In this document: piece after piece, positions 37,558-47,357 of the stretch
Position numbering within the stretch: the stretch's first letter is position 1
Layout of the letters: every line of letters begins with the position of its first letter
Assembly (NCBI GenBank): GCA_017935625.1
Contig: JAGBHC010000051.1
Coordinates: forward strand, 1 to 64,000
From: Rikenellaceae bacterium
Lineage (GTDB): Bacteria; Bacteroidota; Bacteroidia; Bacteroidales; Rikenellaceae
DNA: 64,000 bases
Direction: 5' to 3'
Notes under the pieces: model-generated
What the model saw: the letters and a program-made list of their open reading frames with translations, nothing else
The model's database searches: none
Told to the model about the DNA's origin: nothing
Translations under genes and position numbers: made by a program

Positions 37558-39510
37558 ATGGAGCAGAACAACCAACAGCTGAATTCGCTGCCCGACAACG
37601 CCTATCGGGAACTCGAACCGGGCGAAACCTACCGGCCGATGATGCCGGCCTCGGCCACTCCGCGGGAGGTGACTCCCTATTCGGTGATTTTCGGAATCGT
37701 CATGGCCGTCGTCTTCTCGGCCGCCGCCGCATTCCTCGGTCTGAAGGTGGGACAGGTATTCGAAGCCGCCATCCCCATCGCCATCATCGCCGTGGGCGTG
37801 GGCAACATGACCGGCCGCAAGAACATGCTCGGCCAGAACGTCATCATCCAGTCCATCGGCGCCAGTTCGGGCGTCATCGTGGCGGGCGCCATCTTCACCC
37901 TGCCGGCACTCTACATCCTGGGCCTCGAGGCGCAGTTCTATCAGGTGTTCCTCTCCTCGCTGCTGGGAGGCATTCTGGGCATCGTGCTGCTGATTCCCTT
38001 CCGCAAATATTTCGTCAAACAGATGCACGGCAAGTACCCCTTCCCCGAAGCCACCGCCACCACCGAGGTGCTGGTATCGGGCGAGAAGGGCGGCAACCAG
38101 GCCGCGCTGCTGGCCGTGAGCGGACTCATCGGCGGACTCTACGACTTCGTGGTGGGCACCTTCGGCCTGTGGACCGAAGAGGTATCGACCCGGCTGTGCG
38201 CCTGGGGCGCCGACATCGCCGAAAGGTTCAAGGTGGTCTTCAAGGTCAATACGGGTGCGGCGGTGCTCGGTCTGGGCTACATCATCGGCCTCAAGTACGC
38301 CGCCTTCATCTGCGCCGGTTCGTTCGTGGTGTGGTTCCTGCTGGTGCCCCTCATCGGAGCCGCCGGCGGCGACGCCGCAGCGGCCATGACGGCGGAAGAC
38401 ATCTTCAACTCCTTCGCCAAGCCCATCGGCATCGGCGGCATCGCCATGGCCGGCATCATCGGCATCGTCCGTCAGGCCGGCATCATCCGCCAGGCGCTGG
38501 GGCTGGCCGCCCGCGAGCTGGGCGGAGGCAAGGGCAACCGCGCCGAAACCTCCGAACGCACCCAGCGCGACATCGCCATGCGGACCGTGCTCGGCGTGCT
38601 GATTGCCGCGCTGCTGACCGCTTTCCTCTTCTTCCAGTTCGGCGTGCTCGACAACTGGCTCTACTCGACGGTGGCCATTCTCATCGTCTTCGTCATCTCG
38701 TTCCTCTTCACCACGGTGGCCGCCAACGCGATAGCCATCGTGGGCACCAACCCCGTCTCGGGCATGACCCTGATGACCCTCATCCTCAGCTCGCTGGTTC
38801 TGGTGAGCGTGGGACTCAACGGCACCGGCGGCATGACCGCCGCCATGATTATCGGCGGCGTGGTCTGCACGGCGCTCTCGATGGCGGGCGGCTTCATCAC
38901 CGACCTGAAAATCGGCTATTGGATAGGAACCACCCCCGCCCGTCAGGAGGGATGGAAGTTCCTCGGCACGGCCGTTTCGGCAGCCACCGTGGCCGGCGTG
39001 ATGATGGTGCTCAACAAGACCTACGGCTTCGTGGGCGAAGGTGCGCTGGTCGCACCCCAGGCCAACGCCATGGCCGAGGTGATACGCCCCCTGATGATGG
39101 GAGGCCAGACCCCCTGGATTCTCTACTTCGCCGGAGCGGCGCTCGCGCTGACGCTCACCATGATAGGCGTTCCGGCACTGGCTTTCGCGCTCGGCATGTT
39201 CATTCCCCTGCAGCTCAACACCCCGCTGCTGGTGGGCGGACTCATCAGCTGGTGGGTATCGACCCGCAGCAGGGACGAGGCGCACAACAAGGCTCGCATG
39301 GCCCGCGGTACGCTCATCGCATCGGGCTTCATAGCCGGCGGCGCCCTGATGGGCGTGGTGAGCGCCGTGCTCAAATACGTCGGCGCCGACTGGTTCGCCT
39401 ACCGCTGGAACGAGGGCAAGGGACCCGAATGGGTGGCTCTGGCCATGTATGCGGCCATCATAGCCTACTTCGTCTGGGATGCCATGCGGGCTAAAAAGGA
39501 GGAGGCGTAA
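37558..39510 (+). CDS. OPT-family oligopeptide transporter
   Basis: 650 residues with about 14-16 membrane segments. TPYSVIFGIVMAVVFSAAAA, FLGLKVGQVFEAAIPIAI, GQNVIIQSIGASSG and PFPEATATTEVLVSGEKGG are OPT-superfamily signatures of the prokaryotic branch. It probably imports small peptides with protons. The stop is followed without a gap by the ATG of the next gene, and peptidase T lies one gene further on, which supports a peptide-use operon. Confidence 0.93.
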   Translation: MEQNNQQLNSLPDNAYRELEPGETYRPMMPASATPREVTPYSVIFGIVMAVVFSAAAAFLGLKVGQVFEAAIPIAIIAVGVGNMTGRKNMLGQNVIIQSIGASSGVIVAGAIFTLPALYILGLEAQFYQVFLSSLLGGILGIVLLIPFRKYFVKQMHGKYPFPEATATTEVLVSGEKGGNQAALLAVSGLIGGLYDFVVGTFGLWTEEVSTRLCAWGADIAERFKVVFKVNTGAAVLGLGYIIGLKYAAFICAGSFVVWFLLVPLIGAAGGDAAAAMTAEDIFNSFAKPIGIGGIAMAGIIGIVRQAGIIRQALGLAARELGGGKGNRAETSERTQRDIAMRTVLGVLIAALLTAFLFFQFGVLDNWLYSTVAILIVFVISFLFTTVAANAIAIVGTNPVSGMTLMTLILSSLVLVSVGLNGTGGMTAAMIIGGVVCTALSMAGGFITDLKIGYWIGTTPARQEGWKFLGTAVSAATVAGVMMVLNKTYGFVGEGALVAPQANAMAEVIRPLMMGGQTPWILYFAGAALALTLTMIGVPALAFALGMFIPLQLNTPLLVGGLISWWVSTRSRDEAHNKARMARGTLIASGFIAGGALMGVVSAVLKYVGADWFAYRWNEGKGPEWVALAMYAAIIAYFVWDAMRAKKEEA

Positions 39511-42048
39511 ATGGTCCGCAGGCTCCTCGTGCTGGCGGCATTGCTCGCTTCGGCGCTCGCCAGGGCGCAGCAGGCGCCGTATGTCCCGCTCGACGAGAGC
39601 GACCCCGTGGCCTTCTACGGCGACTCCATCGCCTACGGCGGCCGGACCTTCCCGCTGAGCGAACACGCCCTGTTCGTGGACGGTTCGCTCTCCGACGAGA
39701 CGGCGGCACGCTATCCCTATGTCTACAATTCGCTGCGCGAGGCGCTGGAGCATCTCTCCGACGGCACGCCGCAGTGTCCCATGACGCTCTACATCGCCCC
39801 CTATGTCTACTGGGCGGACGACCCCGACGACCCGCAGACGCGGCTGACCCGGCCCGGCGACCCCCATCCTTTCGGGATGACCGTCCGCTGCGAGTGGCTC
39901 CGCCTGGTGGGGCTGAACCGCGACCCGCGCAACGTGGTGGTCGCCTGCAACCGGGGGCAGACCATCGGCGCGATAGGCAACTTCACCATGTTCCGTTTCT
40001 ACGGCGACGGCCTCACCACCGAGAACATCACCCTGGGCAACTACTGCAACGTGGACCTCGAATTCCCGCTGCGTCCCGCGCTGGGACGCGCCAAGCGCAG
40101 CGCCACGATTACCCAGGCGCAGATTTCGATGGCCTACGGCGACCGGATGGTGTGCCGCAACACGCGGTTCATCAGCCGGCTCAACCTCTGCCCCATGGTG
40201 GGATGCGAGCGAATCTTCTTCGAGAGGTGCCACTTCGAGACCACCGACGACGCCCTCAACCCGCGGGGCGTCTACCTCGACTGCACCTTCGACTTCTACG
40301 GCAGCCGGCCCACGGGCGGCACCGACCGCACGGGCATGGTCTTCCTCGACTGCCGGATGCGTTCCTTCGTGCGGGGAGAGCAATTCCTCATCAAATCGAC
40401 CGGCACGGCCGCAGCGGTGGACACCCGCATGGAGGGGCCGCACACCGACTACTTCGGATGGCGCGACTTCCCCGACGGAAGCACCCCCTACTATTACAGC
40501 GGCATCCGCTTCAACGGCTGCGACGACTATGCGATGGACAGCCTGCACGCCGACGTGTCGATAGACATCACCGAACGCGACCTGCTCGACGCCTTCTGCT
40601 TCGACTACCGGGGCCGGCGCGTCTACAACGTCTACAACCTGCTGTGCGGCGACGACGGCTGGGACCCCGCCGGCATGCGCGGAACGGTGGCCGAGGCCGA
40701 GCGGCTCAGCGGCAAACGCTACTCCGGACTGCCCACCCGCCTGCTGGTGGAACCGGCGGCGGCCCACATCGAAACCGGCGGCCGCAGCATCACCCTGCAA
40801 GCCGCCGCCACGCGGTTCGGCGTATTCCGGCCCGAACACACCGAGGTCGAATGGTCGGTGGACGAAGGCGGCGAAGAGTTCGTGGAGCTCTCCGTGGCGG
40901 ACGACGGCGCCTGCGAAGCGGTGCCCCGCAACCTGTCCGACGACCCGAAGCGGGTGGTCGTCAGGGCCCGCACCGCCTCGGGACTCGAAGCGGCCTGCGT
41001 GCTGGAGGTGGCCCCCGAGAAGTGTGCCGCGCCGCACTTCCGGTCGCTGCCCCGGCTCAAGAGACACAAACGGGGACTATCGGTCGATTACCTGCTCGAC
41101 ACCGAGCGGAGCGACCGCTCGCAGATAACCTGGTACCGCTGCACCTCGCCCGACGGCGCCGACCGCATCGAAACGGCGGTCTCGCGCATGGATTCGCCCG
41201 CCCGCCACTACCGCTTCACCCCGGGCGACGCAGGCTACTACATCCTGGCCGAAGTGGCGCCCCGCGACAAACGCAGCGACGCGGGAGAGGCGGTCGCCGT
41301 CGTTACGCAACGCCCCGTGTCGGCCCGCGAAGCGGGGAAACCCTCCGTCTGGGAGGTCGATTTGCAGAGCCTGCCCACCGGCTACCGGCCGGAGGTGCGC
41401 GAAGGGTTCTGGTCCGCGGACTCCTACGCCCCCTACGACACCGAAGCCTTCGCCTGGGAGGCCGACAACAGCGGCGACGCCTGGTTCTACGGCCACGGCT
41501 TCGACGGGGCCCGCGACTACGTCGGACTGGTGCAGAAGACCAAGGGGGCCCGCCTGCGCTACACGCCCGCAGGCGAAAAGTTCGGCGACATGAAAATCAC
41601 CCTGACCGCCGTGCCGGCCAAACGGGCCGGACAGGGATTCAGCAGCGCCCGGGCACAATATATGGACATATACATCGGCTTCGACCACCGCACCATGAGC
41701 GGCTATGCCCTGCGGCTCGTCCGCACCACCAAGCACCACGACGCCATCGACTTCGTGGCGGTGCGCTACGACAACGGCCGCATCACCCCGATAAGCGACC
41801 CCGTCTCGGCAGCGTGCTACCGCCCCGAGTGCCGCATCGAGGTGGCTCTGCGCGGCCACGAGCTCATCGTGCATGCCGACTCGCCCGCGGACTACTACGT
41901 GGCTCCGGAACGCACCGACGTGGTGCGCACGGTCGATATGCGGGTGCCGGCGGAACCCACCGGATTCGGCGGATTCGGATTCCAGCACACCGGCACGGTG
42001 GGCAGCGGCTCGACCCTGATTAAGGAACTGAAAGTGGAATGGAAATAA
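39511..42048 (+). CDS. large secreted right-handed beta-helix protein of unknown function
   Basis: 845 residues with a signal peptide (MVRRLLVLAALLASALARAQ). About 60-400 looks like a pectin-lyase/pectinesterase-type beta-helix: LREALEHLSDG, MTLYIAPYVYWADDP, FRFYGDGLTTENITLGN, VCRNTRFISR, FFERCHFETTDDALNPRG, VFLDCRMRSF. About 420-610 has Ig-like strands (LEVAPEKCAAPHF). About 620-845 resembles a concanavalin-like sandwich (GFWSADSYAPYDTEAFAWEA and YMDIYIGFDHRTMSGYALRL). It may bind or cleave a glycan, but its place between a peptide transporter and peptidase T is unexplained. The start touches the OPT stop codon (TAA-ATG). I cannot assign catalytic residues with confidence. Confidence 0.8.
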   Translation: MVRRLLVLAALLASALARAQQAPYVPLDESDPVAFYGDSIAYGGRTFPLSEHALFVDGSLSDETAARYPYVYNSLREALEHLSDGTPQCPMTLYIAPYVYWADDPDDPQTRLTRPGDPHPFGMTVRCEWLRLVGLNRDPRNVVVACNRGQTIGAIGNFTMFRFYGDGLTTENITLGNYCNVDLEFPLRPALGRAKRSATITQAQISMAYGDRMVCRNTRFISRLNLCPMVGCERIFFERCHFETTDDALNPRGVYLDCTFDFYGSRPTGGTDRTGMVFLDCRMRSFVRGEQFLIKSTGTAAAVDTRMEGPHTDYFGWRDFPDGSTPYYYSGIRFNGCDDYAMDSLHADVSIDITERDLLDAFCFDYRGRRVYNVYNLLCGDDGWDPAGMRGTVAEAERLSGKRYSGLPTRLLVEPAAAHIETGGRSITLQAAATRFGVFRPEHTEVEWSVDEGGEEFVELSVADDGACEAVPRNLSDDPKRVVVRARTASGLEAACVLEVAPEKCAAPHFRSLPRLKRHKRGLSVDYLLDTERSDRSQITWYRCTSPDGADRIETAVSRMDSPARHYRFTPGDAGYYILAEVAPRDKRSDAGEAVAVVTQRPVSAREAGKPSVWEVDLQSLPTGYRPEVREGFWSADSYAPYDTEAFAWEADNSGDAWFYGHGFDGARDYVGLVQKTKGARLRYTPAGEKFGDMKITLTAVPAKRAGQGFSSARAQYMDIYIGFDHRTMSGYALRLVRTTKHHDAIDFVAVRYDNGRITPISDPVSAACYRPECRIEVALRGHELIVHADSPADYYVAPERTDVVRTVDMRVPAEPTGFGGFGFQHTGTVGSGSTLIKELKVEWK

Positions 42049-42068
42049 TCAAAACACAGAATAAAGCT

Positions 42069-43289
42069 ATGGAACTCAAAGAACGTTTTCTCAAATACGT
42101 CTCCTTCGACACGCAAAGCTGCGAAGCGAGCGAAACCTTCCCCTCCACGGCCAAGCAGCTCGCCCTGCTCAACCACCTGGTCGAGGAGATGACCGGCATG
42201 GGACTGGAAGAGGTGGAGATAGACCCCAACGGCTATGTCATGGGAAGCATCCCCGCCACGCCCGGCTGCGAGCAGGTCCCGACGATAGGCTTCATCGCCC
42301 ACGTCGATACCTCGCCCGACATGAGCGGCGCCGGCGTGCGGCCCCGAATCATCGAGCGCTACGACGGCGGCGACATCCGCCTCAACGACAGCCTCACCAT
42401 GCGCGTGGCCGACTTTCCCGAACTGGCCTTCTTCAAGGGCCACACCCTGATAACCACCGACGGAACCACCCTGCTGGGAGCCGACGACAAGGCCGGCATC
42501 GCGGAAATCATGACCGCCGCCGAGTACCTGCTCGCCCATCCCGAAGTGCGCCACGGCAAAATCCGCATCGGCTTCACCCCCGACGAGGAGATAGGCCGCG
42601 GCGTGGACTTCTTCGACGTGGAGCGCTTCGGCGCCCGTTTCGCCTACACGGTGGACGGCGGCTTCGAGGGCGAACTGGAGTACGAGAACTTCAACGCCGC
42701 CGGAGCCAAAATCTCGATTCAGGGCAAGAACATCCACCCCGGATACGCCAAGGACAAGATGATTAACGCCCTGCAGGTGGCATGCGACATCCACGCCCTG
42801 CTGCCCGCCTGGCAACGTCCCGAGCACACCGAGGGCTACGAAGGCTTCTTCCACCTGGTGGGAATGAGCGGCACGGTGGAGCAGGCCGAGATGAGCTACA
42901 TCATCCGCGACCACGACCGCGCGCGCTTCGAGCAGAAGAAAGAGCTGCTGCAGGCCGCCGTGCGGATGTTGGAGCGCACCGTGGGCGAGGGAGTCATCAC
43001 CCTCCGCCTCAAAGACCAGTACTACAACATGAAGGAGATGGTCGAGCCCCACATGGAGGTGGTGGACATGGCATTCCGGGCGATGAAGGAGGCGGGCGTG
43101 GAGCCCGTCGTGCGCCCCATCCGCGGCGGAACCGACGGCTCGCGGCTCTCCTACATGGGACTCCCCTGCCCCAACCTCTTCACCGGAGGCATGAACTTCC
43201 ACGGCAAATACGAATACTGCTCGCTGGACACCATGCACCGCGCCATGCAAACCATTCTCAACCTCGCACAGCTATGGGCGCGCCGATGA
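42069..43289 (+). CDS. pepT: peptidase T (tripeptidase)
   Basis: 406 residues. A zinc aminotripeptidase releasing the N-terminal residue of tripeptides in the cytoplasm. FIAHVDTSPD has H78 and D80; LLGADDKAGIAEI and FTPDEEIGRG provide further metal and catalytic residues; PIRGGTDGSRLSYMGLPCPN near the C-terminus is typical. The ATG at 42069 gives the usual start MELKERFLKYV; an upstream in-frame ATG at 42039 would overlap the beta-helix gene. It fits logically with the OPT transporter two genes upstream. Confidence 0.96.
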   Translation: MELKERFLKYVSFDTQSCEASETFPSTAKQLALLNHLVEEMTGMGLEEVEIDPNGYVMGSIPATPGCEQVPTIGFIAHVDTSPDMSGAGVRPRIIERYDGGDIRLNDSLTMRVADFPELAFFKGHTLITTDGTTLLGADDKAGIAEIMTAAEYLLAHPEVRHGKIRIGFTPDEEIGRGVDFFDVERFGARFAYTVDGGFEGELEYENFNAAGAKISIQGKNIHPGYAKDKMINALQVACDIHALLPAWQRPEHTEGYEGFFHLVGMSGTVEQAEMSYIIRDHDRARFEQKKELLQAAVRMLERTVGEGVITLRLKDQYYNMKEMVEPHMEVVDMAFRAMKEAGVEPVVRPIRGGTDGSRLSYMGLPCPNLFTGGMNFHGKYEYCSLDTMHRAMQTILNLAQLWARR

Positions 43290-45286
43290 CCCCCGCCCGT
43301 CTGGGCTTCTTCCGGGCGGCCGCGGCCGTTCCCCGCGTGAAGGTGGCCGACTGCCGGGCCAACGCCCGGCGCATCGTGGCCCTGGCCGAGGAGGCCCGCC
43401 GGCGCGGCGCCGCACTGGCGGTCTTTCCCGAACTCTCGGTCACGGGATACACCTGCGGCGACCTCTTCGGACAGCCGCTGCTGTTGCAGCAGGCCGAAGA
43501 GGCCCTCGCCGAAATCCTGCGCCGGACCGCCGGACTCGACCTCATCCTCGTAGCGGGCGTGCCCGTACCCGTGGAGACCCGGCTCTACAACTGCGCCGCC
43601 GTCATGCACCGGGGCACCCTGCTGGGGCTCGTGCCCAAAAGCTATCTGCCCAACTACGGCGAATTCTACGAGGCCCGCTGGTTTTGCAGCGGTGCCCGAG
43701 AGGCCGTGCGGGAGGTCGAATTCTGCGGCCGGAGCGTCCGGTTCGGCAGCGGGCTGCTCTTCGAGGCCGGAGGCATCCGCATCGGCGTGGAGCTCTGCGA
43801 AGACCTCTGGGTGCCCGTCCCCCCCTCGTCGCTGCTGGCAACGGCGGGAGCCGAACTCATCGTCAATCTCTCGGCCAGCGACGAGATGGCGGGCAAGCAC
43901 GCCTACCTGCGTTCGCTCATCGCCCAGCAGTCGGCCCGCACCCTGTCGGCCTACCTCTACTGTTCGGCCGGATTCGGCGAATCCTCCACCGACCTGGTGT
44001 TCGCCGGCAACGGAATCGCCGCCGAAAACGGAACCATTCTCCGCCAGACGGAGCGCTTCTCCCTCGAGGAGCAGCTGCTGACCGTCGATTTCGACATCGA
44101 CCGCCTGCGCACCCTGCGCCGGCGAAGCAACACCTTCGCACCGGCGGAGCCGCAAGCGCAGACGCAAACCGTCCGCGACCCGCACCCCCTCCCCGAGACG
44201 GCCGCCGGCGACGGATACGTGCTCGAACGCCCCATCGACCCCCATCCGTTCGTCCCCTCGGACCGGGCGACCATGGACGAGCGCTGCAACGAGATATTCG
44301 ACATACAGATTGGCGGACTGGCCCAGCGGCTGGTACACACGGCGGCCCGCACGGCGGTCATCGGCATCTCCGGCGGACTCGACTCGACGCTGGCCCTGCT
44401 GGTAACCGTCAAGACATTCGACAAACTCGGCCGCGACCGCCGCGACATCGTGGGCGTGACCATGCCGGGATTCGGCACCACCGACCGCACCTACACCAAC
44501 GCCGTCACCCTCATCCGCGAACTGGGCATCACCCTGCGCGAAATCAGCATCCGCAAAGCCTGCCTGCAGCACTTCGAGGACATCGGGCTCGACCCCTCCG
44601 ACCGCAGCGCCGCCTACGAGAACGGACAGGCCCGCGAACGGACCCAAATCCTGATGGACATCGCCAACCAGACCGGAGGCCTGGTGGTCGGCACGGGCGA
44701 CCTCTCGGAGCTGGCCCTCGGCTGGGCCACCTACAACGGCGACCACATGTCCATGTACGGCGTCAATGGAGGCGTGCCCAAAACGCTGGTCAAACACCTC
44801 GTGCGCTGGACCGCCGACAACCGGTTCGCCGCAGAGCCCGTCATCCGCGCCACCCTCTGCGACATCATCGACACCCCCATCAGCCCCGAGCTGCTACCCG
44901 CCGACGAAAAGGGCGACATCGCCCAGAAGACCGAGGACCTCGTGGGACCCTACGAGCTGCACGACTTCTACCTCTACAACTTCGTGCGGCAGGGATTCGC
45001 CCCCGAAAAAATCTATTTCCTGGCGAAGGCGGCCTTCGCGGGGAAATACGATGCGGCGACCCTGCTCAAATGGCTGAAAACGTTCTTCCGCCGCTTCTTC
45101 TCCCAGCAGTTCAAGCGTTCGGCCCTGCCCGACGGACCCAAGGTGGGCAGCGTGAGTCTCTCTCCGCGGGGCGACTGGCGGATGCCCAGCGACGCCTGCG
45201 CGGCGGGCTGGCTGCGGCAGCTCGACGCACTGGAGCCTCCGCAGGCGCAGCCGGCCGGGGACTCCCCGCAGGCCCCCAAGCAATAG
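43286..45286 (+). CDS. nadE: glutamine-dependent NAD+ synthetase
   Basis: 666 residues. The last step of NAD synthesis: deamido-NAD plus glutamine and ATP to NAD. The N-terminal nitrilase-type glutaminase has the triad E49 (VFPELSVTGY), K118 (LVPKSYLPNY) and C171 (GVELCEDLW). The C-terminal synthetase has VIGISGGLDSTLAL and GTGDLSELALGW. The ATG overlaps the pepT stop by 4 bp (ATGA), the best-supported start; an in-frame ATG lies at 43274. It belongs to the OPT-pepT transcript. Confidence 0.96.
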   Translation: MTPARLGFFRAAAAVPRVKVADCRANARRIVALAEEARRRGAALAVFPELSVTGYTCGDLFGQPLLLQQAEEALAEILRRTAGLDLILVAGVPVPVETRLYNCAAVMHRGTLLGLVPKSYLPNYGEFYEARWFCSGAREAVREVEFCGRSVRFGSGLLFEAGGIRIGVELCEDLWVPVPPSSLLATAGAELIVNLSASDEMAGKHAYLRSLIAQQSARTLSAYLYCSAGFGESSTDLVFAGNGIAAENGTILRQTERFSLEEQLLTVDFDIDRLRTLRRRSNTFAPAEPQAQTQTVRDPHPLPETAAGDGYVLERPIDPHPFVPSDRATMDERCNEIFDIQIGGLAQRLVHTAARTAVIGISGGLDSTLALLVTVKTFDKLGRDRRDIVGVTMPGFGTTDRTYTNAVTLIRELGITLREISIRKACLQHFEDIGLDPSDRSAAYENGQARERTQILMDIANQTGGLVVGTGDLSELALGWATYNGDHMSMYGVNGGVPKTLVKHLVRWTADNRFAAEPVIRATLCDIIDTPISPELLPADEKGDIAQKTEDLVGPYELHDFYLYNFVRQGFAPEKIYFLAKAAFAGKYDAATLLKWLKTFFRRFFSQQFKRSALPDGPKVGSVSLSPRGDWRMPSDACAAGWLRQLDALEPPQAQPAGDSPQAPKQ

Positions 45287-45316
45287 ACACACCCACACCT
45301 TATCAAAGACAAGCAC

Positions 45317-45943
45317 ATGAAGAGAACTATCCATCTGTTTTTCGCCGCAGCGGGCCTCCTGCTCTGCAGCCCGTCGGCAGCCCAGAACAAAACCCCGAAA
45401 AAGTCGTCGGGCTCGCGTGCCGTCAGCGAAATTCTCGACCTGCTGACCCCGGCCGCCGCCACGACCGCCGAGACCCTGCACGGGACCTGGAACTACAAGC
45501 AGCCGGCCGTGGCCTTCGAAAGCGACAACCTGCTGGCCAAGGCCGGCGGTATCGCCGCCGCCGGCTCCATCGAGGAGAAGCTGGGCGGCTACTATGCCAA
45601 AGCGGGCATCAAACCCGATTCTTTTTCGCTCACGTTCAACGAAAACGGCACCTTCACCGGCACGGTGGGGCGCCGCACCCTCAAGGGCAACTACACCTTC
45701 GACGACGAAAAGAAGAGCGTCCGGCTGGAGTTTCTCGCCGCCGGAGTGCGGATAGGTTCGGCCACCGGCGCGGTGCGCATCTCGGCGGAGCGGCGGATGA
45801 CGCTGGTCTTCGACGCCACGCATCTGCTCAACATGGTGAAGACGCTCTCGTCGATAAGCAAATCGGCCACCTTCTCCACCATAAGCAGCATCGCGGAGAG
45901 TTACGACGGAATGAAAGCCGGATTCACCTTCGGCCAACAGTAA
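45317..45943 (+). CDS. DUF4923 family secreted protein
   Basis: 208 residues with a signal peptide (HLFFAAAGLLLCSPSAAQ). LHGTWNYKQPAVAFESDNLL, SFSLTFNENGTFTGTVGRR and LKGNYTFDDEKKSVRLEFL show a lipocalin-like strand pattern as in DUF4923, a Bacteroidales family of unknown function. It lies 30 bp after nadE and is the last gene before a strong terminator. Confidence 0.8.
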   Translation: MKRTIHLFFAAAGLLLCSPSAAQNKTPKKSSGSRAVSEILDLLTPAAATTAETLHGTWNYKQPAVAFESDNLLAKAGGIAAAGSIEEKLGGYYAKAGIKPDSFSLTFNENGTFTGTVGRRTLKGNYTFDDEKKSVRLEFLAAGVRIGSATGAVRISAERRMTLVFDATHLLNMVKTLSSISKSATFSTISSIAESYDGMKAGFTFGQQ

Positions 45944-45965
45944 GCCGTCCCCGGGAGGAGGCTTC

Positions 45966-46012
45966 GAAAAACGGAAGAGGCCGGCGGAATTCCGCCGGCC
46001 TCTTCCGTTTCG
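45966..46012. terminator. bidirectional terminator
   Basis: A near-perfect 38-bp palindrome (CGGAAGAGGCCGGCGGAATT and its complement) flanked by AAAAA and TTT lies between convergent DUF4923 and xylA. Confidence 0.9.
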
Positions 46013-46024
46013 CCGCACGCGAAG

Positions 46025-47341
46025 CTATATGCACATGTTCACCAACGCTTCGTAGAGCTCCTGCTTGCCGCTGCGCCGCGCGGGCTCGCCGTGGGCGCGG
46101 GCATAGTCGCACAAATCCTCCAGCGAGAGCCGCCCCGCCTCGAACTCGGCGCCCGCGCCGCTGTCGAACGAAGCGTAGCGTTCGGCCAGCATCCGCACGT
46201 AGGGAGTCTTTTCGAGCAGTTCGGCCGCACACTCCAGGGCCCGCGCGAAGGCATCCATGCCGGCGATGTGGGCGATGAATATATCCTCCGGGTCGGTGGA
46301 GTTGCGGCGGGTCTTGGCGTCGAAGTTGGTGCCTCCGGTTCCCAGTCCGCCGCCGCGCAGGATGACCGCCATCGCCTGCGTCAGCTCGTAGACGTCGATG
46401 GGGAACTGGTCGGTGTCCCATCCGTTCTGATAGTCGCCGCGGTTGGCGTCGATGCTGCCGAGCATCCCCTCATCGACGGCGCACTGCAGCTCGTGCTCGA
46501 AGGTGTGGCCGGCCAGCGTGGCGTGGTTCACCTCGATATTGACCTTGAAGTCCTTGTCGAGCCCGTGGGCGCGCAGGAAGCCGATGACCGTCTCCGTATC
46601 GGCGTCGTACTGGTGCTTGGTGGGCTCCATGGGTTTGGGTTCGATGAGGAACGTTCCCCCGAATCCGCGGCTGCGGGCGTAGTCGCGAGCCTTGGCGAGC
46701 ATCGTCGCCAGGTGCTCCTTCTCGCGCTTCATGTCGGTGTTGAGCAGCGACATGTAGCCCTCGCGGCCGCCCCAGAAGACGTAGTTCTCGCCGCCCAGGG
46801 CGATGGTGGCGTCGATGGCGTTCTTAATCTGCACCGCCGCCCGGGCCACCACGTCGAAATCGGGATTGGTGGCCGCGCCGTTCATGTAGCGGGCATGGCC
46901 GAAGACATTGGCCGTGCCCCACAGCAGGCGGATGCCCGTCTGCTCCTGCTTGCGGCGCAGGTATTCGACGATGGTCTTCATGTCGGCCTCGTACTCGGCG
47001 ATGTCGTCCGAGGGCTCCACCAGGTCCACGTCGTGGAAACAGTAGAACCCGATGCCGCATTTGGTCATGAACTCGAAACCGGCATCGGCCCGGGCGAAGG
47101 CCCGCTCCATGCGGGTAGCCCCCTCGTTCCATGCGAAGCGCTTGGTGCCGCCGCCGAACTGGTCGCCGCCCTCGGCGCACAGGGTGTGCCACCAGGCCAT
47201 GGAAAACCGGAGCCAATCCTTCATCTTGCGTCCGCAGACGCTCTTTTCGGCATCGTAATAGCGGAATGCCAACGGATTCCGACTCTCCCTGCCCTCGAAG
47301 CGGATGGTTCCGACCGAGGGAAAATACTCTTTCTGTGCCAT
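46025..47341 (-). CDS. xylA: xylose isomerase
   Basis: 438 residues, class II length. It converts D-xylose to D-xylulose. [14 protein letters not shown] (catalytic His and Asp), [30 protein letters not shown] and [20 protein letters not shown] provide the metal ligands. It is the third gene of rpiB-xylB-xylA, 16 bp after xylB. Confidence 0.97.
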   Translation of the reverse strand: MAQKEYFPSVGTIRFEGRESRNPLAFRYYDAEKSVCGRKMKDWLRFSMAWWHTLCAEGGDQFGGGTKRFAWNEGATRMERAFARADAGFEFMTKCGIGFYCFHDVDLVEPSDDIAEYEADMKTIVEYLRRKQEQTGIRLLWGTANVFGHARYMNGAATNPDFDVVARAAVQIKNAIDATIALGGENYVFWGGREGYMSLLNTDMKREKEHLATMLAKARDYARSRGFGGTFLIEPKPMEPTKHQYDADTETVIGFLRAHGLDKDFKVNIEVNHATLAGHTFEHELQCAVDEGMLGSIDANRGDYQNGWDTDQFPIDVYELTQAMAVILRGGGLGTGGTNFDAKTRRNSTDPEDIFIAHIAGMDAFARALECAAELLEKTPYVRMLAERYASFDSGAGAEFEAGRLSLEDLCDYARAHGEPARRSGKQELYEALVNMCI

Positions 47342-47357
47342 AATTTTCAGCTATCTG

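Noticed and set aside
37465-41067. A 1200-codon antisense frame across the OPT and beta-helix genes
   Set aside because: It spans two real genes and their junction on the other strand and has low-complexity composition.
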